Part shown: positions 16,671-25,800 of the stretch, in pieces | Numbering within the stretch: position 1 is the first letter of the stretch | Layout of the letters: each line of letters starts with the position of its first letter | Assembly (NCBI GenBank): GCA_945862365.1 | Contig: CAMAXK010000013.1 | Span: 1 to 35,025 of the forward strand | Length of the DNA: 35,025 nt | Reading direction: 5' to 3' | Source of the DNA: Chlamydia trachomatis | Lineage (GTDB): Bacteria; Chlamydiota; Chlamydiia; Chlamydiales; 2-12-FULL-49-11 | The notes under the pieces: generated by a model | The model's database searches: none | What the model was told of the DNA's origin: nothing | The model's input: only the letters and a program-made list of their open reading frames with translations | Made by a program: the position numbers and the translations under genes

Positions 16671-17060
16671 CTAGTTTTCGTTATAAGCTATTGCAGTTGC
16701 AGTTGCATATTCTTTACAGTGGGAAAGAGAGATTTGAATGGTGGGATGATTATAGTATGCGCTAGATTTAGATGAAAGGGTTACAAAAGGTTTGCCTTTC
16801 TCATCATTACTAATTTCAATATCGTGAAAGGAGAGCATTTCATCAAAGCCCGTCCCGAGTGCTTTTACAACAGCTTCTTTTGCTGAAAATCGGGCTGCAA
16901 AATGGACTATTGGATCTTTATGCTTATTGCAGTAGGCTTTTTCTGCTTCAGTGAAAATCTTATCAAGAAACTTGTCACCGAGTTTTGAGTGGGAGGCTCT
17001 AAAGCGCTCTATGGATAAGATATCTGTTCCGATGCCGATGATTTGAGTCGCTTGTTTCAT
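16671..17060 (-). CDS. acpS: Holo-[acyl-carrier-protein] synthase
   Basis: Transfers phosphopantetheine from CoA to acyl carrier protein, needed for fatty-acid synthesis. The 129-residue product has GIGTDILSIERF with the Mg-binding Asp, FAARFSAKEAVVKALG with the second Mg-binding Glu and the Lys, and ISLSHCKEYATATAI at the C-terminus. Length is typical. It starts three bases after the stop of the PIN-TRAM gene on the same strand, so they are cotranscribed. Confidence 0.95.
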   Translation of the reverse strand: MKQATQIIGIGTDILSIERFRASHSKLGDKFLDKIFTEAEKAYCNKHKDPIVHFAARFSAKEAVVKALGTGFDEMLSFHDIEISNDEKGKPFVTLSSKSSAYYNHPTIQISLSHCKEYATATAIAYNEN

Positions 17061-17063
17061 AGA

Positions 17064-18161
17064 CTAATCGTGTTGATGAGCGTATTCTGCATTAGACTCA
17101 TAGAGATAATCATCGCCATCGCCATCTTCTACAAGAGCATTGGTAAATATGATACGGCCTGCAGAGGTCTGTTTTACAGAGATTACCCGAGTATCTATGG
17201 TTTCACCAATAAAGTCTCCACCATTATTAATCACAACCATGGTGCCATCTTCTAAATAGCCAACGCCTTGTTTTGGCTCTTTTCCAAAGCGCTGTACCTT
17301 AATTTGAATATGTTCCCCTGTTGACATTATATTTTTCAACGAGTTGGCAATACTATTCAACCCTAAGTAGGTAATCTCCTTATCATCGATGATGAGTTTA
17401 GAGCTATCGGCCACTAAAATATCAGATTTAGTAATTTTTGCAAGGCGTAAGACCTTTTTTCTCACATCTGATAAATCGGTAAAATCTGTTTGGTGTTCTT
17501 TTACACCAAGATGTTTCATAGCCCTTAATTTTTCAATTGCCGCAAAGAGCTTTCTTGCATGTGCTTTAATGTGATCTTCTGGATTATCAAGTCGCTCTTG
17601 CAGATTTTTGATCATAAATAGGGGAAGAATAAGTCTGTTATTTAGTATACCTGTAGATAAAAAATCAATAGCCCTTGGATCTGCTAAAAAAGTTTCGTCA
17701 AGGATGATATCTTTTTTTCCCTGCATTACTTCACTGAATCGAATAAAGGGGATAGAGATGTGAAACTCTTCGCCATAGGTAAAAGTTAGGACAATACCTA
17801 AATGCAGTCCTAAAAGGTATAGAAATGCTTTTGGAATAGATACCATAAAGGAAGTAATAGTTGGTCCAATATTTGACATGATCAATAAAGTGTCAAATAT
17901 AGATGCAAAACATTTACCAAGAAGTATCCCTAAAAAAAGTCCTAAAATCAGAGTATTAAATAATTTTAGATGCATTTTTCGAAAATTTGTATCTAGAAGA
18001 ACGATAAGATACGAAAATAGTCCACTAAACAGTAAGCCTAATAAAAAATTTGGAGGGAAAAATCCTTCGAAAAATGGCCTTGCAAGGGATAAAAAAAGGG
18101 TAATAAAAACACTTGCGATGATCGAAGATACGCCTCTTGCAAAGTTTATTGATAAGTTCAT
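17064..18161 (-). CDS. YacL-like membrane PIN-TRAM domain protein
   Basis: 365 residues. The N-terminal third has about four hydrophobic segments (roughly 12-32, 38-58, 70-92 and 108-128). A PIN-like nuclease domain follows (about 150-275), starting IILDETFLADPRAIDFL with possible acidic ligands and later DILVADSSKLI. A TRAM domain ends the protein, with GEHIQIKVQRFGKEPKQGVG, YLEDGTMVVI and the typical VISVKQTSAGRIIF. This architecture matches Bacillus YacL and its homologues, probable membrane-tethered RNA-cleaving or RNA-binding proteins. ATG is preceded by AGGGA. It is followed by acpS after three bases. The nuclease activity is unproven: several PIN acids are not clearly conserved by eye. 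Confidence 0.85.
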   Translation of the reverse strand: MNLSINFARGVSSIIASVFITLFLSLARPFFEGFFPPNFLLGLLFSGLFSYLIVLLDTNFRKMHLKLFNTLILGLFLGILLGKCFASIFDTLLIMSNIGPTITSFMVSIPKAFLYLLGLHLGIVLTFTYGEEFHISIPFIRFSEVMQGKKDIILDETFLADPRAIDFLSTGILNNRLILPLFMIKNLQERLDNPEDHIKAHARKLFAAIEKLRAMKHLGVKEHQTDFTDLSDVRKKVLRLAKITKSDILVADSSKLIIDDKEITYLGLNSIANSLKNIMSTGEHIQIKVQRFGKEPKQGVGYLEDGTMVVINNGGDFIGETIDTRVISVKQTSAGRIIFTNALVEDGDGDDYLYESNAEYAHQHD

Positions 18162-18250
18162 CTATGTTCCCTGGTTTTAAAAGCAATTTTTAACATTTAA
18201 AAGAAGACCTTTTTAAGGCCTGTCTAAAAATCAAAAGTTTGTTTTTTATT

Positions 18251-19288
18251 TTATCTTTCTGAAACTTTTTTGTCGAGATAGACTTTTTCTTTTCTAGCTT
18301 TTATAAAGAGTAAAAGCCCTATTCCAATCATTGGAAGACTCAATAGTTGTCCCATTTGTAGTGAAAGGTCATAATCATAAATTGATTGAGGCATTTTCAG
18401 AAATTCTAAAAAAAACCTTACAGAAAAAGAAATTAAGATAGACAGACTTAGCAACATCCCTTCCCTTTTCTTCGAAAAGTTTTTTTGCCAAAGGTAAAAT
18501 AAGAAGGCAGAGACTCCCATATATAGAATAAATTCATATAAAGGCATGGGATGTCTTGGGACAGCTGCCGCCCCATCGGCTGGGTGCTTAAAAATCACGC
18601 CCCAAAAATAGGTGGTAGGGGCTCCCAATATTTCTTGATTGATAAAATTCCCCACCCGTATCCAGGCACATACAAACATGGTAGGAATTGAAACAAGGTC
18701 CATAAAACCTAAATAGGAGATTTTCTTATTTTTCTTCACGAATAAATAGGCTGCAAAAAGGATAGCAATAATCCCACCATGACTTGCAAGCCCCCCCTCC
18801 CAAGTTTTGAGGATAAGAATAGGGGAATAAAGGTAGTCTAATATCGGCTCATAGAAGAGAATATGGCCCAGTCTTGCTCCCACAACAGTGGCAATGATCA
18901 TATATAAAAGGGCCGAGTCGGCAAATTTCACCCCTAGGGTAGAAATGGATGAAATTTCTTTAGGATATTTTTGTTCGAGGTAAAATTGTTTTTTCACTAA
19001 AGATAAAGCCTCTTTATTAGACACCCTTTTTTCAAAAAATTTATACAATTTAGTTTGCTTTTTTGAAAGTGAAAAATCTTTAGAAATAGATTCGTTAATA
19101 TATTTTTTGGGAATTATAATGTCTTTAAGAAGCTCTCTTGAATAGATCCAAATAAATAGTTTATATCCAACATAAAAAGCGGTGGAAAAAACAACGCCAT
19201 ACCACGCAATGGGGTGGTTTATAAAAGGGATCCTAAAAACGATGGGATCTGGATCAACACTTATCCATAAAAGTAACTTTAACAACAT
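18251..19288 (-). CDS. lgt: Prolipoprotein diacylglyceryl transferase with an extra loop
   Basis: Inner-membrane enzyme that attaches diacylglycerol to the lipobox cysteine of prolipoproteins. Visible family marks are HPIAWYGVVFSTAFYVG in the first helix, GARLGHILFYEP, WEGGLASHGGIIAI (catalytic-region His), the signature RVGNFINQEILGAPT, RHPMPLYEFILY and RFFLEFLKMPQ with the essential Arg. At 345 residues it is longer than E. coli Lgt (291). The surplus is a charged stretch of about 55-70 residues between the first and second helices (about 51-122) rich in Lys and Glu. Likely clients include the two small lipoproteins at 22511-22866. Confidence 0.94.
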   Translation of the reverse strand: MLLKLLLWISVDPDPIVFRIPFINHPIAWYGVVFSTAFYVGYKLFIWIYSRELLKDIIIPKKYINESISKDFSLSKKQTKLYKFFEKRVSNKEALSLVKKQFYLEQKYPKEISSISTLGVKFADSALLYMIIATVVGARLGHILFYEPILDYLYSPILILKTWEGGLASHGGIIAILFAAYLFVKKNKKISYLGFMDLVSIPTMFVCAWIRVGNFINQEILGAPTTYFWGVIFKHPADGAAAVPRHPMPLYEFILYMGVSAFLFYLWQKNFSKKREGMLLSLSILISFSVRFFLEFLKMPQSIYDYDLSLQMGQLLSLPMIGIGLLLFIKARKEKVYLDKKVSER

Positions 19289-19352
19289 ATTTTCCCTACA
19301 TAGATCTTTCTTTAGTATAGATCTTTGTCCCTTTTATTGGTATTCTTCTCTT

Positions 19353-19763
19353 ATGCAATATAAGATTAAAATCTTTTGTGTTGGAAGACGTCACCCAAGC
19401 TGGCTGGATGAGGCTTTGGCTCTTTATGAGAAGAGATTAAAAAGCTATTGTATCTATGAATGGGTGATTTTAAAGACTGACAAAGAATTAATTGGAAAAT
19501 TAGATAAACTTCAGTACATTTGCTTTGATCCTTATGGCAAAAGCTATTTTAGTGAAACCTTTTCAGCCCTACTTGAGTCAAAAGTTTCTTGGAATTTTGT
19601 AATAGGAGGAGCAGATGGCCTTCCAGAGGTTGTAAGAAAAGGGGCGATGGAATTAATCAGCCTATCAAATTTTACCTTTCCCCATGAACTGGTGAGGTTA
19701 TTAATTACTGAGCAAATCTACCGTGCTTTAGAAATTTCCAAAGGATCGGCCTATCACAAGTGA
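19353..19763 (+). CDS. rlmH: 23S rRNA (pseudouridine1915-N3)-methyltransferase
   Basis: SPOUT methyltransferase that methylates pseudouridine 1915 in helix 69 of 23S rRNA. The 136-residue product starts IKIFCVGRRHPSWLDEALALYEKR and contains LDKLQYICFDPYGKSYFSE, the SAM-binding knot FVIGGADGLP, then PHELVRLLITEQIYRA and ends in SAYHK, the invariant C-terminal YHK. The ORF opens at 19182, but ATG 19353 matches the family N-terminus exactly. It is divergent from lgt and overlaps the end of the next minus-strand gene by ten bases. Confidence 0.94.
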   Translation: MQYKIKIFCVGRRHPSWLDEALALYEKRLKSYCIYEWVILKTDKELIGKLDKLQYICFDPYGKSYFSETFSALLESKVSWNFVIGGADGLPEVVRKGAMELISLSNFTFPHELVRLLITEQIYRALEISKGSAYHK

Positions 19764-21634
19764 CCTTGGCTTGCTACACTTTTTGTCTCTTCATTATGTA
19801 AAATATTTGCCACATAAGAAGGTACAAATGGTATGTAGGGAAGTAAAGATCTTGTGATAGAGGAGAGCTCTGCCATGTAAAATTCTTTAAATACAGATTG
19901 TCTATCGTGAGATAGACTGTGCAGGTGCCATTTTTGGAAGCAGTCAAATGGAGTTTCATTTTTCCCTTTTGTGTAGGAGAAGTGGTAGTATAAATAGTAA
20001 AGGGCGATACGTTTAACGATAGATTTTTTCCAAGGAGCAAGTCCAGGATGCTTTTTAATAAAGGCTTTTGTCACAGTTTCTACAATTTCACTGTGAGAAG
20101 AGGTTTGAAGGGCTGGGGATTTAAGCGCTTCTAAAAGGATTTTAAAGATGGGATGATCTTCTGAGAGTTTTAAATGGGAGGCAAGGGTTAAATTTTGAAT
20201 ACTCCAGTAGTGTGCTCTATCAATAAGATCGGTTGTTTTTAGTTCACTAATTCGTTTAAGATGCTTGATGGAAAGTTCAACAATTTCGTTAAAAGGAAGG
20301 GTTGCATGATCAAGGTATAAAGAGGCAATTTCATCTTCAATAGTTTGTACAAGATGCACAGGAATTTTCCATGTATCATGTAAGTCATCTTTAATATTTT
20401 TCCAAATTACCACTTCTAATAGATTAATTTGTTCCGTATCTATAGAAGGAAGCTCTTGCATACGATCAAAAAGAGCAATAAGCTTATCAATAAGGAAGGT
20501 TTTAATATTTTTGATCCCTTTTTTCTCAGCGATTTGAATCTCATTATTGATAAAATGGAAGATCTCTCTTCGAATGACAGGTTTACCTAAGTTAAAATCA
20601 GAAGAGCGTAAAGAGTAAATGTATTCAATTGCAGATTTGAGCCCTTTAATAGCATCATCTTTAGTTAAAGATTGTTTAAGTCTAAGGGTAAAAAGAATTC
20701 GTTTAGCAAAGGCCAGGCGTAAAGTGGCAGTGATTTTAGATTCTTCTTCAAGCATACGTTTATGCTCTTTTTGAATAAACTGTTCTAATTGCAATAAAGA
20801 CTCTTTAGGATAAATGCTATGTAACGGGGAAGAAGAGTACACTTTATCGGCAATGATGGAAGAAATTTGTGGGGTCAGCTCTCTAAAATTTCGAATTCTA
20901 TTAATAGATAAAAGACCGTTAATTTTTTGTAGCAGCTTTTCTTGAAGCACAGGCTGAGAAAGAAGGGGAGTTTCTGCTATAATTTCAAGCTGAAATCTGA
21001 TCATAAGCTTATCCAACGTGTCGATGGACTCATATGGAGAGCTTGTTTTATCAAAGGAAGCAATTAACTGTTTTTGCATAGCCCAGATCACTTTTGTAAG
21101 CTTGCTCTTTTCTATGGATTCACCATCAATAGCGGCAATACATTCAGAAATTTTCCCAGTAATATGATGTGCAAAATGGAAAGAAGTATGTGAAGAAGGA
21201 AGATCCTTTTCAAAAAATACACCAAGATTTTCCCGAATCAAATAGGAAATGTCGAGTTTCCCATTTTGACTATAATCATAATGCTTTTCTAGATACTTCA
21301 CATAATAGTGTATCTTTTCCCACGTTTTTTTTAAGGCAGAAATCCCAAGTCTGTAGTGGGGGAAATGCTCCCTAAATTCAGGTAACACCTCAGCAAGTAA
21401 GGTCTTTTGAATATTTTGAGACCATTTTTTAGGTTGCCCTTCTTTTGTGATCTCTTTTTTTAAACGTTTGGCAAGAAATAAAGATAATTCTGAAAATGGA
21501 TCGTGAAAATCATTAGCCTCTTCGACAGGATATAAAAATCCATGCTTATGCAGCGCCCACTCATCCCCCTTTGAATAAATACGATTTAAGGCGTCAGGGG
21601 AAGATTTAGAGTTATGACTTAAATGATCTGACAT
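19754..21634 (-). CDS. Large helical protein of unknown function, 626 aa
   Basis: I do not recognise a domain. The protein is soluble in character: no signal peptide, no convincing membrane segment, many Leu, Lys, Glu and His, and predicted to be almost entirely alpha-helical. The N-terminus is polar (MSDHLSHNSKSSPDALN), followed by FSELSLFLAKRLKKE; around residues 120-160 there are EKHYDYSQNGKLDISYLI and SFHFAHHITGKISECI. Its position between rlmH and ssb and its length suggest a conserved chlamydial protein, but I cannot verify this. ATG 21634 has no Shine-Dalgarno. A second ORF in another frame at 19774-20040 is a shadow. Confidence 0.7.
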   Translation of the reverse strand: MSDHLSHNSKSSPDALNRIYSKGDEWALHKHGFLYPVEEANDFHDPFSELSLFLAKRLKKEITKEGQPKKWSQNIQKTLLAEVLPEFREHFPHYRLGISALKKTWEKIHYYVKYLEKHYDYSQNGKLDISYLIRENLGVFFEKDLPSSHTSFHFAHHITGKISECIAAIDGESIEKSKLTKVIWAMQKQLIASFDKTSSPYESIDTLDKLMIRFQLEIIAETPLLSQPVLQEKLLQKINGLLSINRIRNFRELTPQISSIIADKVYSSSPLHSIYPKESLLQLEQFIQKEHKRMLEEESKITATLRLAFAKRILFTLRLKQSLTKDDAIKGLKSAIEYIYSLRSSDFNLGKPVIRREIFHFINNEIQIAEKKGIKNIKTFLIDKLIALFDRMQELPSIDTEQINLLEVVIWKNIKDDLHDTWKIPVHLVQTIEDEIASLYLDHATLPFNEIVELSIKHLKRISELKTTDLIDRAHYWSIQNLTLASHLKLSEDHPIFKILLEALKSPALQTSSHSEIVETVTKAFIKKHPGLAPWKKSIVKRIALYYLYYHFSYTKGKNETPFDCFQKWHLHSLSHDRQSVFKEFYMAELSSITRSLLPYIPFVPSYVANILHNEETKSVASQGHL

Positions 21635-21823
21635 AGGAGTCTAAATTTTTTTTATGTTAAAGCTTTGTTCTATAGTAAAAAAGCTTTTTTGTCTAATGAT
21701 TATATTAGAGTTTTAATAATCCTATTACTTAATTATTACCATGTCACTTCTAATCCCTTACCAGACTATATCTTACGAAAGATTCTTTTGGAAAAGATCC
21801 TTTTTAGGAAAAGAAATAAATGG

Positions 21824-21829
21824 TATACT
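21824..21829 (+). promoter_or_regulatory. Predicted -10 element for ssb
   Basis: TATACT 35 bases before the ssb ATG. The hexamer 17 bases upstream (TTTTTA) is only a weak -35. AGAGG precedes the ATG. Confidence 0.35.
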
Positions 21830-21864
21830 TCTGATAATTTTCTAAAACATAAAAGAGGTTCTCT

Positions 21865-22317
21865 ATGAATTATACTTGGATTGCAGGACATTTAGGTTCT
21901 GACCCTGAAACAAGATTTACACCCGCTGGTAAAAAAGTAACATCGTTAAGGGTTGCTTGTAAATCTCGAAAAGGAGGTAAGGATGAAACAATGTGGTGGA
22001 AGGTGACGATTTGGGGTGAAACCTTCGATAAGATCCTCCCTTATTTTAAAAAGGGAAGTGCCATTGTTGTCTGCGGAGAGATGATGCCTCCTGAAATATT
22101 TCAAAATAGGGATGGCAATACCCAGGTTTCTTTAGCCCTTACAGCAAGCCATATATCCTTTAACCCATTTGGGAAACCTAAGTCGGAAGAGGGGGGTGTT
22201 TCTGCAAGAGCCACAGAATCAGTAGGTGAGTACGGATTTCCTCCAGGATCTAGCGGCCCTGCCTTTGAGCCTATGGGTGGTGGGTATGAAGTTTCTGACG
22301 AAGAAATTCCTTTTTAA
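21865..22317 (+). CDS. ssb: Single-stranded DNA-binding protein
   Basis: Binds single-stranded DNA during replication and repair and recruits partners through its tail. Of 150 residues, 1-105 form the OB fold: AGHLGSDPETRFTPAGKKV, LRVACKSR, MWWKVTIWGETFDKILPYFKKGSAIVVCGEM. A Gly/Ser/Pro-rich linker follows, and the acidic tip SDEEIPF is the partner-binding end typical of SSB (DDDIPF in E. coli). Own putative -10 and a terminator right after suggest it is transcribed alone. Confidence 0.95.
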   Translation: MNYTWIAGHLGSDPETRFTPAGKKVTSLRVACKSRKGGKDETMWWKVTIWGETFDKILPYFKKGSAIVVCGEMMPPEIFQNRDGNTQVSLALTASHISFNPFGKPKSEEGGVSARATESVGEYGFPPGSSGPAFEPMGGGYEVSDEEIPF

Positions 22318-22343
22318 TCTACCTTTTTTTTGAAAAGTTAAGC

Positions 22344-22391
22344 AATACATCCATTCTATCTTATTAAAGATCTGATGGATGTATTTTTTTT
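22344..22391 (+). terminator. Rho-independent terminator of ssb
   Basis: AATACATCCAT (22344-22354) is perfectly complementary to ATGGATGTATT (22375-22385), with a 20-base loop and a T-run to 22391. Confidence 0.85.
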
Positions 22392-22510
22392 ATCAAAAAT
22401 TTGCAATTAATCTTCCTTCCTTGTTAATTAGGGTTAGATCTTTATAAGGGGGTTTCAGAATTTTCTGATACTTCCGAAAGGAGTTAAAAAAACAAACCTA
22501 AAGGGGTATT

Positions 22511-22660
22511 ATGAAAAAAGTAGCTATGTTTGCAGTGTTTGCTGCAGTTGCTCTAATGAGCTTATCATGCAGTAGTGCTGATACAGATAAGAAATCTAAC
22601 TCAAAAAAATGCAAAACTTGTGGTGCATTAGAAAATGTATCAATTGAAAGAGTTGGTTAA
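22511..22660 (+). CDS. Small lipoprotein, 49 aa, with a CxxC pair
   Basis: Found by reading the spacer after ssb. The product starts MKKVAMFAVFAAVALMSLSC, a complete lipoprotein signal with lipobox LSLSC-type cysteine at residue 20. The mature part is about 30 residues, Lys- and Ser-rich, with a Cys pair in KCKTCGALE (residues 34 and 37) that could form a disulfide or bind metal. AAAGGGG precedes the ATG. It is followed immediately by a strong terminator. No family recognised; processing by Lgt and LspA is expected. Cysteine-containing small lipoproteins occur in chlamydial envelopes (OmcA), but I see no sequence match. Confidence 0.8.
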   Translation: MKKVAMFAVFAAVALMSLSCSSADTDKKSNSKKCKTCGALENVSIERVG

Positions 22661-22666
22661 TTATCA

Positions 22667-22690
22667 AAAAGCCCCTTTTTAGGGGCTTTT
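22667..22690 (+). terminator. Terminator between the two small lipoprotein genes
   Basis: AAAAGCCCC and GGGGCTTTT form a perfect nine-base stem around TTTTTA, ending in a short T-run. Confidence 0.88.
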
Positions 22691-22716
22691 CTATTTTAAA
22701 AAAAAGGAGAAAAAAG

Positions 22717-22866
22717 ATGAAAAAAACTTTAATATTTAGCATGTTAGCAGCGTTTACCCTTGCTTTTACATCATGTGCAATGGTAGAAAAAAAAGAAGAG
22801 AAGAAAAAAACAAGTTCCCAATCTCCTCATAGACGTTATCATACAGAAAAAACAACGAGCAAATAA
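22717..22866 (+). CDS. Small basic lipoprotein, 49 aa
   Basis: Found by reading; same length as the preceding lipoprotein. It starts MKKTLIFSMLAAFTLAFTSC, a lipoprotein signal with cysteine at residue 20. The mature part AMVEKKEEKKKTSSQSPHRR and onward is very polar with a Lys/Glu run and His/Arg, and has no further cysteine. AAGGAGA lies six bases before ATG, an excellent ribosome-binding site. The two genes share signal layout but not the mature sequence. Function unknown; a periplasmic tether or peptidoglycan contact is possible but unsupported. Confidence 0.8.
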   Translation: MKKTLIFSMLAAFTLAFTSCAMVEKKEEKKKTSSQSPHRRYHTEKTTSK

Positions 22867-22871
22867 AACTG

Positions 22872-22894
22872 TAAGCACTTAATTTAAGTGCTTA
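22872..22894. terminator. Perfect palindrome between convergent genes
   Basis: TAAGCACTT and AAGTGCTTA flank AATTT. The right arm contains the stop codon of the minus-strand 1532-residue gene. It may work as a bidirectional terminator; T-runs are weak on both sides. Confidence 0.5.
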
Positions 22895-25800
22895 TCGTTT
22901 ACTTCTCATTCCAGCAAGCACTTTGTCCATCCTTTCTAGACCAATATGACGTACTGCGTGTTTTGCAAGAAATGGTGTAGCATTAGCTACTTGTAGCAGA
23001 TATTTACTTAAATCTGCAATCAATAGAGGCTCGAATAATCCAAGTATACCAACAGATGCCTCTGTTACCCCAACACGAATATTTAGTTTTTGTTTAATTT
23101 CCTTATTTAATATATCGCCTAGCTCTTTATAAAGAGCCTCTGTTTTCCTTTTAACTTCTGGTAAATCAGCTTCTTGTTTCTCAATAAAATTCTTAGTATA
23201 TTGATCAGCATTCCTTTTGACTTCTTCGATTGATTCGCTTACTTTTTCTGAAAATTTGACATCTTGCGAAGATGCATCTTTTTGCTTAATACGTAAGTCT
23301 TTAATCATATTTTCTTTACGAAGAGAAAACCCTGCGTTATCAGATTTAATCAACTGTTTAAGATTATTCCAAACTTCATTAGACATTTCCTTTGGTTTGT
23401 ATTCATAAACAAGTTTCATATAACTTTTTCTTAGAGATTCGTCTGAAGCCTTAGTATGAGTCTGACTAAGTAAAGTGATGGCGGCAGCATAATAGTTTTC
23501 AACCTGTTTATTTTTGGCCTTTTCTTGAATCACTTCATTGATTTTTGCTAAGTCTTCCATTATTTTTATTTTTAAAATAGGGCTTTTTTCATTACTCAGG
23601 GCTTTATACCCTTTTAGAATTTCACTGATTTTCCCCTCTGTTGATGACCTCTCATCAAAAGATAGTTCATGAATTCGACTTATAAGACGTTTTTCTTCGT
23701 CAGTAATGATGGATGCATGGAGTCTAATTTCGGTCTCACGGAATAATTTTACGATCTCAGTAAGCTTAGCACAAGAGTCACCAAGAATATTTTTTAAATC
23801 TTGATTGATTGATTTTGAAGACGCCGTAGTAAAAATAAACTCTTTAAAAGCGATCAAATTCTCAGTAAGTTTATCCATTATGTCAATTTGACGTTCAACA
23901 GGAGTACCAGCTTGGTTGATATCTATGAGGGCTTGAATGGATTCTTTATTGAATGCATCTAATTTATTTTTTATTGCCGAATGAATATTATTACTATCCC
24001 TTGATGTTGTATTTGTGGCATCAGTTATTATAGCTTTTTTAGTAAGTTCAATTAGCTGTTTACTTAACACGTCAATTTGGTTATTTATTTGAATTTTTCT
24101 TGTTTGCTCTTTTTGTTTTCTTTTTTCAAGTTGTGTTTTAGTGACTTTTGTAACATCCTCTGTTCTTTGCAGGGTTTTATTTAAAGCTTCAAGACCGAGA
24201 ACTGTTAACTCATCTAACTTCTCTTCTGTTGTAATATCCTTGAACAACTTGTGAATGTGTGGGGCAATAAGATCAAGAATTTTATCAAAAGTTATCCCTA
24301 TACCTAATGCTGTAAGAGGGGCAAGCAATTTCTTAATTCTTGCCTCTAGGGTATCTTCATTAGTTGTGCTATATTTATTGACTGCTTCAACAAAAGATCT
24401 TACAAACTCTTTAGAAGCCTTATTTTCCTCTGGAGAAAGTATTGGTATTTCATCAGCTAATGCCGTATTTTCTAACTCCTCGCTTATTGCCTGATTGGCA
24501 AGATCTAGTACTTCTAATATAAGAGTATCCATAATCTCGGTACCGCGGCCACCGTTATTTTTACCTGTGATAGCATCGACGGCGGAAGTGACAAGGGATT
24601 CTACAATTTTTGCATCTTCAGCAGATTTTTTGATGAAGGCGGTCACAATTTTATTAATACACCACTCTGCCCATCTTACAAATACATGCTCTACTATCCA
24701 CATAACTGCAATTGCAACAGCATATAATGGAGTCATAAAAATCTTTTTTGCACCAAAAAGTTCAGGGCCAGTTAATTTATCCATTAGCTCAGATCTTGTT
24801 TTAGCAAGCTTACCAGCTGCATTTAACGGAGTAGGACAAAATGTATCCACAAAGGTATTTGTTAAATTTTTATAAGACTTTGCCGTCTCCTTAGGGTCAC
24901 CTGCCACTACCTTATTAATAAATTCCTCTTTTGTTATAAGAGATGGCAATGCCATTGCCCCGCCTGTAATATGAGCATCTATTGCATTGGATACTTTACT
25001 AAACAGGGCTGAAAATTCGTCTAATAACTGAATATTTCCTGCACCTTTATTCCCATCGGAAGAAAGTTGCTCGCCTATTTTTGCTTTAGCCTGAGTAAAA
25101 AATCTCTTCATACCATTTTGACCCATTCCCACAACTGTACTTGCAATAGCAGGTAGTAGAACATTTCCAATGAATCCACGAGCAATAAGATTTGTCTCTC
25201 CAACTACATGCATACTTTCATTTAACTTTTCAATGAATAATTTAGAGCTATTTTTTATATCACCTTTCAATTTCTCTGAAGAATGGATCACCTGCTCTAA
25301 GATGGTTTCAAAAGCCTCGGCTTTTCCACCCGAGCTTTCAAAAAGTTTATAAATACCCTTTAAAGTAAGAATTTCGGTAGTGATCGCAACCTGATGTTCA
25401 ATCTTTTGTTTATTAGTTAAAGGACCATCTGGAGTTTTTGTAAATCCCGATATAGATTCGCGTTTAAACCTATTTTGTTCCAGAATGAAATCGGCAACTT
25501 CTTTCACCTTTGGATCTATAGCAGTTTCTACCATTGGTGGATAAATTGGTTGATTCTCTGGACAGTTTTCTCCTTCTTTAACAGTAAGTTCAATCTTTTC
25601 ATTACTTGTAAAAGCTTCCATAATGCTTCGTAATTTAGGGTTAATCTCCATCCCTTCTATCAAAAAGTTTTGTGGCAGTTGAAGAATCGCCTTTAATAGA
25701 TTTTGAGGTTCTGTATCAAGACGGTGCTTTGTGATTAGATTAAGCTTTGCTTGAATATACTCCTTTTCATCTTTTCCTTTCTGAAGTTTCCATAGTTTTT

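Noticed and set aside
16572-16775. 67-codon plus-strand ORF entering acpS from the repeat island
   Set aside because: Overlaps conserved acpS codons on the other strand and covers the inverted repeat; no start signal.
18185-18235. Possible terminator between lgt and the PIN-TRAM gene
   Set aside because: Only short imperfect pairing (GGTCTT with AAGGCC region) and no clean T-run; not convincing.
21665-21868. 67-codon ORF before ssb
   Set aside because: Ends over the ssb ATG, contains the ssb -10 and leader, very AT-rich, no ribosome-binding site.
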